Assembly: GCA_020629735.1 (NCBI GenBank)
Contig: JAHDCT010000052.1
Location: forward strand, 1 to 8,143
Source of the DNA: a bacterium
GTDB lineage: Bacteria > Patescibacteriota > Gracilibacteria > Absconditabacterales > Absconditicoccaceae
DNA: 8,143 bases
Reading direction: 5' to 3'
Shown here: positions 1-5,007 of the stretch, one piece after another
Numbering within the stretch: position 1 is the stretch's first letter
Layout: every line of letters starts with the position of its first letter
Made by a program: the position numbers and the translations under genes
The notes under the pieces: model-generated
Seen by the model: only the letters and a program-made list of their open reading frames with translations
Databases searched by the model: none
Told to the model about the DNA's origin: nothing

Positions 1-52
1 CTGCAACCTGCCGCTTACAAGGCGGATGCTCTACCAATTGAGCTACACTGGC
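1..52 (-). tRNA. tRNA-Thr(UGU), 5' part only
   Basis: Read on the minus strand this is the 5' part of a tRNA: acceptor strand GCCAGTG, a D-arm of normal form (TAGCTCAATTGGTAGAGC) and an anticodon arm with loop CTTGTAA, giving anticodon UGU (Thr, codon ACA). The T-arm and 3' acceptor strand lie before base 1. The first anticodon-stem pair looks mismatched (T/C). It is the last member of the minus-strand tRNA/rpsT block. Confidence 0.85.
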
Positions 53-66
53 ATAAACAACAATCC

Positions 67-273
67 CTAAAGATTGTACTTTTTTCATCTTCTTCACATT
101 TGAACAGTTGTTCTTCAAGACGACACCCTCAATGTCACGTTTTTTTCTTTTGCTTTACTATTATTGAATGTATTAATTACAGCATCTGTTATCTGAGACT
201 CATATCAATCATCTTTCATAACCTTAATTACATTATCAAGATCTTTAACCACCAATCCATCTTCTAATCACAT
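67..273 (-). CDS. Small conserved-looking protein of unknown function (68 aa), downstream of rpsT
   Basis: This gene appears only when TGA is read as glycine. It starts at ATG 273 (MGLEDGLVVKDLDN...) and ends at TAG 67-69. The product is charged and soluble-looking, with no membrane segment. It has an amphipathic Asp/Lys/Val-rich first half (about residues 5-40) and a basic C-terminus (TLRVSSG, then MGRRGKKYNL). The basic tail next to rpsT could suggest RNA or ribosome association, but that is inference only. It begins 32 bases after the rpsT stop on the same strand, so it is probably cotranscribed. Four glycines are TGA, and no CGA or CGG is used. I do not recognise the family. No Shine-Dalgarno precedes the ATG (leader TATATTGCA). 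The main doubt is its short length. Confidence 0.6.
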
Positions 274-305
274 TGCAATATATTACATCTAAAATCTCAA
301 CTGTT

Positions 306-572
306 TTACGCCACACTCTTCACCAGCGTATTCAATCTTCTTTTCTTTCTGTCGGCATTCTTTCTATGAACAATGTTTCTTCTTCCTGCTTTATCGATAG
401 CACTATATGCCAAAGCAAGCAGACCTTTCAGATCATCTCCTGAAAGCTTATCCTCAACACCCTTTCTCAGATTCTTGATCGCTTTCTTCATTTCCCACTT
501 AAAATCGAAGTTTCTCGCTCTTAGAACAAGACTTCTTTTGTGTGCTTTCTTTGCTGATTTAGTAATTGCCAT
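306..572 (-). CDS. rpsT: 30S ribosomal protein bS20
   Basis: bS20 binds 16S rRNA early in assembly of the small subunit. The 88-residue protein has the usual length and the typical pattern of three basic helices. It opens with MAITKSAKKAHKRS, has a middle helix around FKWEMKKAIKNLRKGV, and ends with a helix containing HRKNADRKKRRLN, like the IHKNKAARKKSRL segment of other bS20 proteins. The ATG at 572 gives the canonical N-terminus. The gene contains no TGA, CGA or CGG codons: glycines are GGA and similar, and arginines are mostly AGA. This is why it is visible under the standard code. It sits 47 bases downstream of tRNA-Asn and likely shares a transcript with the tRNAs and the 67-273 gene. 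Confidence 0.95.
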   Translation of the reverse strand: MAITKSAKKAHKRSLVLRARNFDFKWEMKKAIKNLRKGVEDKLSGDDLKGLLALAYSAIDKAGRRNIVHRKNADRKKRRLNTLVKSVA

Positions 573-619
573 TCTTGATATAACTTCTGATATTTAAAAG
601 GATATTTATAGATGAAGAC

Positions 620-692
620 CTCCGAGGGCGGGACTCGAACCCGCGACCAATTGATTAACAGTCAACTGCTCCACCGACTGAGCTACCTCGGA
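620..692 (-). tRNA. tRNA-Asn(GUU)
   Basis: The minus strand folds as a complete cloverleaf: acceptor TCCGAGG/CCTCGGA, D-arm TAGCTCAGTCGGTGGAGC, anticodon loop CTGTTAA (anticodon GUU), and T-arm CGCGG-TTCGAGT-CCCGC. The discriminator base is G, as usual for tRNA-Asn. CCA is not encoded. Confidence 0.97.
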
Positions 693-706
693 ACGAAACG
701 AGTTCA

Positions 707-734
707 GATATATATAAGTGAACATAAATTGCAA
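707..734 (-). promoter_or_regulatory. Possible sigma-70-type promoter for tRNA-Asn/rpsT
   Basis: On the minus strand a TTGCAA box (729-734) lies 16 bases upstream of TATATC (707-712), inside an AT-rich stretch. It would start transcription just before tRNA-Asn. It could give the tRNA-Asn/rpsT segment its own promoter in addition to read-through from the upstream tRNAs. This rests on pattern only. Confidence 0.4.
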
Positions 735-790
735 CAGAAAAGATCATTTTTCTTATTACTTTTTATGATTTACTCAGATTAGATTTAATT

Positions 791-872
791 TACCCAGAGA
801 GAGACTTGAACTCTCACGCCTCACGGCACGTGGTTCTAAGCCACGCGTGTCTACCAATTCCACCATCTGGGC
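791..872 (-). tRNA. tRNA-Leu(UAG)
   Basis: This is a type II tRNA of 82 bases with a long variable arm (TGCCGTGAGGCGT region). The anticodon stem CGTGG/CCACG encloses loop CTTAGAA, giving anticodon UAG. The acceptor is GCCCAGA/TCTGGGT with a G-U pair at 1-72 and discriminator A. The D-loop (GGTGGAATTGGTAGACAC) is the common Leu type. CCA is not encoded. Confidence 0.97.
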
Positions 873-882
873 ATTTTTATTC

Positions 883-955
883 CTCGGGATCCAGGGTTCG
901 AACCTGGGACCTTCGGATTCAGAGTCCGACGCTCTACCAGCTAAGCTAATCCCGA
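883..955 (-). tRNA. tRNA-Gln(CUG)
   Basis: The acceptor TCGGGAT/ATCCCGA begins with the weak U1-A72 pair typical of bacterial tRNA-Gln, and the discriminator is G. The anticodon stem TCGGA/TCCGA encloses loop CTCTGAA (anticodon CUG, codon CAG). The T-arm is CCAGG-TTCGAAC-CCTGG. It lies 10 bases from tRNA-Leu. CCA is not encoded. Confidence 0.95.
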
Positions 956-986
956 ACAACCGATACTCTCTTCTTTGCATTATATT

Positions 987-1058
987 TTGCGGGGGCAGGG
1001 ATTGAACCTGCGACCTCCGGGTTATGAGCCCGGCGAGATACCACTTCTCCACCCCGCA
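987..1058 (-). tRNA. Initiator tRNA-fMet(CAU)
   Basis: The anticodon arm CCGGG-CTCATAA-CCCGG carries anticodon CAU and the three consecutive G-C pairs above the loop that mark initiator tRNAs. The acceptor TGCGGGG/CCCCGCA starts with a weak U1-A72 pair in place of the C1-A72 mismatch seen in E. coli, and the discriminator is A. It is the first gene of the minus-strand tRNA array. CCA is not encoded. Confidence 0.93.
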
Positions 1059-1089
1059 TCTATGTTGATTTCTCTTAAAAAGAAAACCG

Positions 1090-1101
1090 CGTCATGTGAC
1101 G
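1090..1101. promoter_or_regulatory. Short inverted repeat in the tRNA-array leader
   Basis: CGTCA-TG-TGACG is a perfect inverted repeat with a two-base centre. It lies just downstream of the predicted tRNA-array promoter and about 32 bases before tRNA-fMet. It could be an operator or processing hairpin, or chance. Confidence 0.2.
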
Positions 1102-1110
1102 AGTAAACAC

Positions 1111-1139
1111 ATATGTATGTATGTTAAAACTAAAGTCAA
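1111..1139 (-). promoter_or_regulatory. Predicted promoter of the tRNA-fMet/Gln/Leu array
   Basis: Reading the minus strand, TTGACT (1134-1139) is followed at 16-17 bases by TACATA or ACATAT (1111-1117). This is a good match to the -35/-10 pattern, and transcription would begin about 45 bases before tRNA-fMet. The region between divergent doxX and the tRNA array is the expected place for it. Confidence 0.5.
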
Positions 1140-1172
1140 ACAAAAAACCAAAAAACCTCTAACAAGTTCTTA

Positions 1173-1200
1173 TTCACATTAGTCTCCTCTTCAGTAGAAT
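1173..1200 (+). promoter_or_regulatory. Possible promoter of the DoxX-family gene
   Basis: TTCACA (1173-1178) and TAGAAT (1195-1200) are 16 bases apart, upstream of the ATG at 1236. The TAGAAT box is fair and the -35 is weak. The leader to the ATG is AT-rich and contains a T-run, but no Shine-Dalgarno sequence. Confidence 0.35.
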
Positions 1201-1235
1201 AATAGAGTAAATATTTTATTTCCCTTTTTTTTCGT

Positions 1236-1763
1236 ATGGAAAAATCACTTTGTTCTAAGATTACTTGAGTTATTCGTATTCTCTTATGAGCTGGTATGCT
1301 TGCATTCTGACTTATGAAACTATGAGCACCTGCTGACAAGGTAGCATTTATCTGAAATGCTTGACACTCACTTCTTCCTTTCCTTAGTGCAGACATCTGG
1401 TTCTGGATCGCTACTCTTTGAGAAATTGTAGCTGGACTCTTCCTCCTTACTGGTGCTTGCACAAGTACTTGAGCCTTACTTACGGGTATTATCATGCTCT
1501 TTGCACTTAATGCTACGTGATTTGCTGATCCAATGGCATGGGTATTCTTTATCTGAGCTCTTATCATTCTTTACAAAGGAAGTGGAGCTTGGGCTATGAG
1601 ACCAACTTGAGGTTGCTGCGACAAAACTTGTAGTGATAAAGCGTGCGGTGATAAAAATGAATGAGCTTCATGTTCAGTGTGATGATGTGGTTGTTGATGT
1701 TCTGGAGGATCATGTAGCTGTTTATCAAAGCAAGAAGAGGAACAACAAGAAGAAGAAAAATAA
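1236..1763 (+). CDS. DoxX-family four-helix membrane protein with cysteine-rich C-terminal tail
   Basis: This 175-residue protein is visible only with TGA as Gly. It begins at ATG 1236 (MEKSLCSKITGVIRILLG) and ends at TAA 1761-1763. Residues about 8-135 form four hydrophobic segments in DoxX order: GVIRILLGAGMLAFG; then DIWFWIATLGEIVAGLFLLTG; LTGIIMLFALNATG; and AWVFFIGALIILYKG. DoxX-like proteins are inner-membrane proteins linked in some bacteria to thiol or sulfur redox and oxidative-stress complexes. The exact role here is unknown. After GSGAWAMRP comes a tail of roughly 45 residues with ten cysteines (CCDKTCSDKAC, SCSVGGCGCGC, SCSC), then a run of Glu/Gln. Such a tail could bind metal or carry thiols, which is inference. 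The start is the only ATG after an upstream in-frame TAG. No CGA or CGG occurs. It converges on the hydrolase gene across a shared terminator. Confidence 0.85.
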
Positions 1764-1780
1764 TTGCCTTACCTATTATA

Positions 1781-1808
1781 AAAAAAAGAGCCGTGTGGCT
1801 CTTTTTTT
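1781..1808. terminator. Bidirectional intrinsic terminator between the DoxX and hydrolase genes
   Basis: A-run, then GAGCC-GTGT-GGCTC, then T-run. The G/C stem (1788-1801) is flanked by A7 and T9, so it works as a rho-independent terminator in both directions. It lies 17 bases after the DoxX stop. The hydrolase stop codon (1809-1811) sits in the flanking T-run, so the hairpin immediately follows translation. Confidence 0.9.
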
Positions 1809-2684
1809 TTATTTCATTTTTTTTATCACTTCCTCAATTGCATCTTTGATAATATCAACACGAGAGAATTGCATCGCATGAACATTTCACTCTAACTCCC
1901 ATACCTCAAGATGCTGCTCATCAATCTGACTTACTAGAATTTCTATATTATCAATTGGAACGAGTGGATCATCTTTACTATGTACAATGAGAACAGGATG
2001 ATCTACATTCTCATAGGTTCACATTTCTTTTTGAAGCATCTCAACATGACTGAGCTTTTCATCATTTGATACTCGTAACCAAGGTGCGATAAGAAACTTT
2101 AGTGGCTGATACTTCACCCGATGTGATATTCAGAATACAACTTCATGATCTGGGTCTACTGCAGCAGCTAGAAGTATGGTTCCTCATCGAATATCATTAT
2201 ACAGCTCTGCCATCTTAGCTGAAATAGTTCATCAATACGAAATTCCGATATTTATTGCTTTTTTATCTAGTAGATCTAATTCCTCAAGCACCTTATGATA
2301 TGCTTTACTCTGCGCCAGAATACTGACCTCTGCTTTCCCTCGTCACGAATTTCCATATCAAAAACGATCGATAAGAATAAACCTATATCCTACTTGCAAT
2401 TCTGGCTGCTTTAGGAGTCCTTCTCGATGTAATACACTTCACCATGCACCATGTAAAAGCATAACTGGTTGATCCTCTTCATCTCACATATCAACGTAAA
2501 ACACTTCTCTTCAGTTATATTCAACGTACCCTGTCTCCACTCTTTCAAATCGGACTCAATAGGTTTCCTTTAGGTTATGTTCTTGAAGTTGAATTTGTTC
2601 ATAAAAAAAAGCTCACCGTAGTAACGAGACCACTACTGTAAGTCATCAAATGAGTATTCTTCGAACTCGTTTTAGTCTTTTCAT
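1809..2684 (-). CDS. Membrane-anchored alpha/beta hydrolase
   Basis: A 291-residue hydrolase readable only with TGA=Gly. It has a basic N-terminus and one hydrophobic segment (about residues 10-28), suggesting an N-terminal membrane anchor with the enzyme outside. The alpha/beta-hydrolase core then shows the oxyanion HG (78-79, VMLLHGAWG), DRFGYGNSG (106-114), nucleophile elbow GISYGG with Ser149, acid Asp239 (KDDPLVP), and catalytic His269 (GNVHAMQF). The substrate cannot be told; an ester or acyl compound is likely. The gene contains seven CGA and two CGG codons. CGG23 falls inside the hydrophobic segment, where Trp fits better than Arg. CGA166 would suit Arg as well. It starts 25 bases after the stop of the 2710-3306 gene and is probably cotranscribed with it. 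No Shine-Dalgarno precedes ATG 2684. Confidence 0.87.
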
Positions 2685-2709
2685 TGCGATTTAGTTACGA
2701 GATATTACA

Positions 2710-3306
2710 TTAACTCTTTGATGATGACTTCCTTCTCTTTCACAACTTAATTCATTCGTGCTTATATAAGATAATTCACCCAGTCATTGGGGTCATACGC
2801 AAAGTTCACTCGGAACCTAATTTGTTATTACTAATGGTAAGCACATCCATTCAGAGTCCAATATCTACTTTAATTCCATGAAATTCTTCCACCTGAGCTA
2901 CTCTTGAATGTTCTTTTGAAAACCCATTATTTTCGAATTGCTGTTTACTGAGAAAATCTTCTAAAACATATTCCCCCTTTTTGTTAAAGTGCATAAGATA
3001 TTTTTTAGATCATACTTCAAATCGAATTCAAATTCCATTTTTTGAACTGTCTACTAATTTCGCTAAACCCAATACACTCAAAGTATTTCCACTTTTAATT
3101 GCTATCGTCTCAAAAAATTCTTCGTCTTCTACATCCCGGTTTCATTTCGCTGTATTTATTTTCACTTTTAACCAGTCATCTTTTAACAAAGATTCCAGCT
3201 CTTTAAACGTTGCTGGTTTTCCTTGATTCTGAGGTGTTCGCACTCTCTCTCAAGTTACCTTTTGGATTAACTCATCTGTGGCTGGAACACTATTTTTTTG
3301 TTGCAT
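2710..3306 (-). CDS. Unrecognised 198-aa protein, promoter-proximal to the hydrolase
   Basis: This ORF runs from ATG 3306 (MQQKNSVPATDELIQKVTGE) to TAA 2710-2712 and needs TGA=Gly. It has no signal peptide or membrane helix, so it is probably cytoplasmic. A charged N-terminal part (1-60) contains FKELESLLKDDWLKVKI. A beta-rich middle (65-115) has FFETIAIKSGNTLSVLG and FEVGSKKYLMHFNKKGEYVLEDFL. The basic C-terminus ends KLGKRRKSSSKS. CGA occurs at residues 23 and 95 and CGG at 57; CGA95, between Ile and Phe in a hydrophobic strand, reads naturally as Trp. I do not recognise the family. It sits behind a consensus promoter directly after the LexA-like gene and probably shares an mRNA with the hydrolase. 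Confidence 0.78.
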
Positions 3307-3335
3307 GATTATAGACAGCTAAAATATACTATCTA

Positions 3336-3364
3336 ATTATACATGCTGCTTCTTTCTCTGTCAA
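3336..3364 (-). promoter_or_regulatory. Consensus sigma-70-type promoter of the 3306-1809 operon
   Basis: On the minus strand a perfect TTGACA (3359-3364) and a perfect TATAAT (3336-3341) are separated by exactly 17 bases. The -35 box begins one base past the LexA-like gene's TAA. Transcription would start near 3329, leaving a leader of about 23 bases before ATG 3306. Confidence 0.85.
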
Positions 3365-3365
3365 A

Positions 3366-3971
3366 TTAGAGATCTTTGATAACTTTCGCTACATATCATA
3401 TGATACTCACATCATCTGTATTTAGTATTTCTAATTTATCAGCATTCGTTGAAAACAAGAAAAATGCATCCCCATTTCTTTGCACGATTTTCACCTTTAG
3501 CGTCCCGTTATGCACTACAAGCACTTTTCTATCTGTCTCTCGTCATAAACTATACTTTTTGATTAGTACTAGGTCACCATCTTCTATATATGGGAGCATA
3601 GAATCTCCTTTTGCTTTTACAAAGAAATAGTCCGCATAATCACCTGATCAAATAATTGATGTTGGGAAAGTCATTGTTTCCTCAGGATATGAATCAACAA
3701 CGGCACTTCCCTTGTTTCCACAAAGCGCTGAACCATATACTGGCAACACCACCGTATCATTAACTGGGATCTCAAATACTCTATATCCTCATGTTTGAAT
3801 ATCTTTTCTAATATATCATCGTTTCTCAAGATTCTTGAGTCTGTGAGATACTTTTTGATGATGATCAAATCAGAGCGTCTTTTGTATCTCTGTAATAGTC
3901 AAATTTTCTCTCATCCCATTTTCTTTTAGATAATCGAGCAGAAGCTGGTAACTTGTATCAATCTTTGACAT
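3366..3971 (-). CDS. lexA: LexA-type self-cleaving transcriptional repressor (S24 peptidase)
   Basis: This 201-residue protein matches LexA in length and layout, and needs TGA=Gly. Residues 6-57 form a winged helix-turn-helix (TITEIQKTLGFDHHQKVSHRLKNLEK..GYIRKD), close to the LexA DNA-binding domain. The C-terminal half is an S24 peptidase: LPVYGSALCGNKGSA carries a probable Cys84-Gly85 scissile bond, KGDSML contains the catalytic Ser124, and VHNGTLKVKIV contains the catalytic Lys (Lys161 most likely). LexA represses DNA-damage genes until RecA-stimulated self-cleavage. LexA usually has Ala-Gly at the cut site, while UmuD has Cys-Gly. CGA occurs at residues 51 and 144; at 51, in the wing, Arg would be ordinary and Trp is possible. 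An S24 repressor with a different regulon is the main alternative to true LexA. Confidence 0.85.
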
Positions 3972-3990
3972 TATTATGAGTGAAATAATA

Positions 3991-3998
3991 AAGTACTT
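3991..3998. promoter_or_regulatory. Candidate autoregulatory operator (AAGTACTT) at the lexA-like start site
   Basis: This perfect 8-base palindrome lies just downstream of the predicted -10 of the lexA-like gene, where a bound repressor would block transcription. Its match to a LexA box is unproven, and an 8-base palindrome could arise by chance. Confidence 0.25.
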
Positions 3999-4000
3999 CT

Positions 4001-4028
4001 ACCATACTTTTCTTGTCTCTAAATGCAA
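4001..4028 (-). promoter_or_regulatory. Predicted promoter of the lexA-like gene
   Basis: On the minus strand TTGCAT (4023-4028) and TATGGT (4001-4006) are 16 bases apart, about 30 bases before ATG 3971. The match is moderate. It follows directly after the terminator of the acidic-protein gene, which makes a fresh promoter here likely. Confidence 0.45.
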
Positions 4029-4036
4029 ATATTTTC

Positions 4037-4056
4037 TTGCGCAAAATGTTTCGCAA
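4037..4056. promoter_or_regulatory. Inverted repeat TTGCG-N10-CGCAA upstream of the lexA-like promoter
   Basis: Five-base arms TTGCG (4037-4041) and CGCAA (4052-4056) are ten bases apart, one helical turn and a half centre to centre, just upstream of the predicted -35. It could be a repressor or activator site. There is no second copy in the window to support it. Confidence 0.25.
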
Positions 4057-4071
4057 CCTTTTTCTTGCATC

Positions 4072-4094
4072 AAAAAACCCACCGAAGTGGGTTT
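4072..4094 (-). terminator. Intrinsic terminator of the acidic exported protein gene
   Basis: On the minus strand AAACCCAC-TTCG-GTGGGTTT is followed by more T residues. The perfect eight-pair stem has a stable TTCG loop and a T-run on the minus-strand side only, 18 bases after the TAA of the 4113-4787 gene. Confidence 0.9.
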
Positions 4095-4112
4095 CATATT
4101 GGAAAGTTAGAA

Positions 4113-4787
4113 TTACTCTTCCATTTTTTCTTCAATAGTTTCTAAGATTCCTTCAAGGATATCGACTACTTTTTCTTTTCTTTCTTCATCCATTTCTGAT
4201 CACTCAACTGCATCCAATTTTTCTTCAATCTTTTCTACAACCATTGCAAGCTTTTCGTTTGATACATTGTTTAGAATCTTTCTCACTCTCTTTTTGTGTT
4301 CCTCCTTATAATGCTTTCTTATCTTTTTTCTCATTTTCTTAGGGTGCTTAATTTCTCCTGTTTCTTGGTAATGAGCTACTAGATCATCAAACTGAGCTCT
4401 CAACTTAGCTTCTTTTTCTTCATCAGTCATATCTTCTTTGTGCTTCATTCTTTTGTCATCCATGCCATCGTCATTCATATCATCGTCATCCATATCGTCA
4501 TCATCCATATCGTCATCATCCATATCATCGTCATCCATATCGTCGTCATCCATATCGTCGTCATCCATATGATCACGCTTATGCTCCATCATCAATTCTT
4601 TCTTCTTCTCTACAAGAGCCATGTATGCTTCGAAATCATTGTTAATAATCGCTGTATCGAACTCAGCCTTCATTTCCTCTGACATCTCATACCCCACATG
4701 ATCATCATAATCATGATGTTCAGCTCCGAACACAGTTACTCATGTCAAACATACTCATGCCATTACTAATGCTACTACTTTCTTCAT
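4113..4787 (-). CDS. Exported, highly acidic protein with (DDDDM)6 repeats
   Basis: Read with TGA=Gly, the gene starts at ATG 4787 and encodes 224 residues. The N-terminus MKKVVALVMAGVCLTGVTVFG is a signal peptide (two of its glycines are TGA), cut near residues 21-22. C13 lacks a proper lipobox. The mature protein begins with His/Asp-rich EHHDYDDH, continues as Glu/Lys-rich helices, then has six perfect DDDDM units (residues 75-104) followed by degenerate NDDGM and DDKRM units. After that come basic and acidic helical segments (KKMRKKIRKHYKEEHKKR) and a Glu-rich C-terminus ending EEKMEE. The function is unknown. The Asp/Met/His content suggests cation binding or a charged surface or secreted spacer, which is inference. 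A terminator follows at 4072-4094. The AAGG before the ATG is too close to be a normal ribosome site. Confidence 0.85.
4461..4565 (-). repeat. 15-bp in-frame tandem repeat encoding DDDDM
   Basis: Six consecutive 15-base units (4476-4565), each encoding Asp-Asp-Asp-Asp-Met, plus a degenerate unit at 4461-4475 (Asn-Asp-Asp-Gly-Met). The units differ only by synonymous GAT/GAC changes, so the protein repeat is kept while the DNA has diverged slightly. The array lies wholly inside the acidic-protein gene. Confidence 0.97.
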
Positions 4788-4809
4788 CCTTTTAATAAAG
4801 TAATAAAAA

Positions 4810-4826
4810 TAAGATGTAAAATCTTA
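4810..4826. promoter_or_regulatory. Inverted repeat TAAGAT-N5-ATCTTA in the acidic-protein leader
   Basis: Perfect six-base arms lie 23-39 bases upstream of ATG 4787, within the region where its transcript would start. It may be an operator or a small leader hairpin. The AT-rich surroundings make chance plausible. No convincing -10/-35 pair was found for this gene. Confidence 0.3.
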
Positions 4827-4944
4827 CTTATAGCATATCAATCCACCTTAAATTTTCCTAAAGTTGCTTGTTTATGAGTTTTTATATTTTAAGCAGATCT
4901 TTCTGGAAAATCCTTTCAACAAAAACAGTTATTTATTTAACTTT

Positions 4945-4972
4945 TTGTTATGTGAATTAGCTATTGTATAAT
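4945..4972 (+). promoter_or_regulatory. Predicted promoter of mqo
   Basis: TTGTTA (4945-4950) and a perfect TATAAT (4967-4972) are 16 bases apart. Transcription would start near 4979, about 29 bases before ATG 5008. The short leader has no Shine-Dalgarno sequence. Confidence 0.6.
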
Positions 4973-5007
4973 TATACTTTCAAACAAGAATTTATCTAGA
5001 GAAAAAC

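Noticed and set aside
774..1052. 92-codon minus-strand ORF over the tRNA cluster
   Set aside because: It covers tRNA-Leu, tRNA-Gln and tRNA-fMet, which fold as complete tRNAs. The reading frame is incidental.
1136..1567. Minus-strand 143-codon ORF under the standard code
   Set aside because: It is antisense to the DoxX-family gene, which has four clear membrane segments and a better reading with TGA=Gly. The minus-strand product resembles nothing known and has odd composition.
4461..4565. CRISPR array or noncoding satellite
   Set aside because: The units are 15 bases, directly adjacent with no spacers, and lie in frame inside a coding gene.
4440..4682. Plus-strand ORF rich in His/Ile/Val repeats
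   Set aside because: It is the complement of the DDDDM-encoding tandem repeat; the minus-strand gene has a signal peptide and a terminator.
4785..4787. Lipoprotein start for the acidic protein because of Cys13
   Set aside because: The residues before Cys13 (AGV) do not give a proper lipobox, since the position before Cys is Val; a normal signal peptide fits better.
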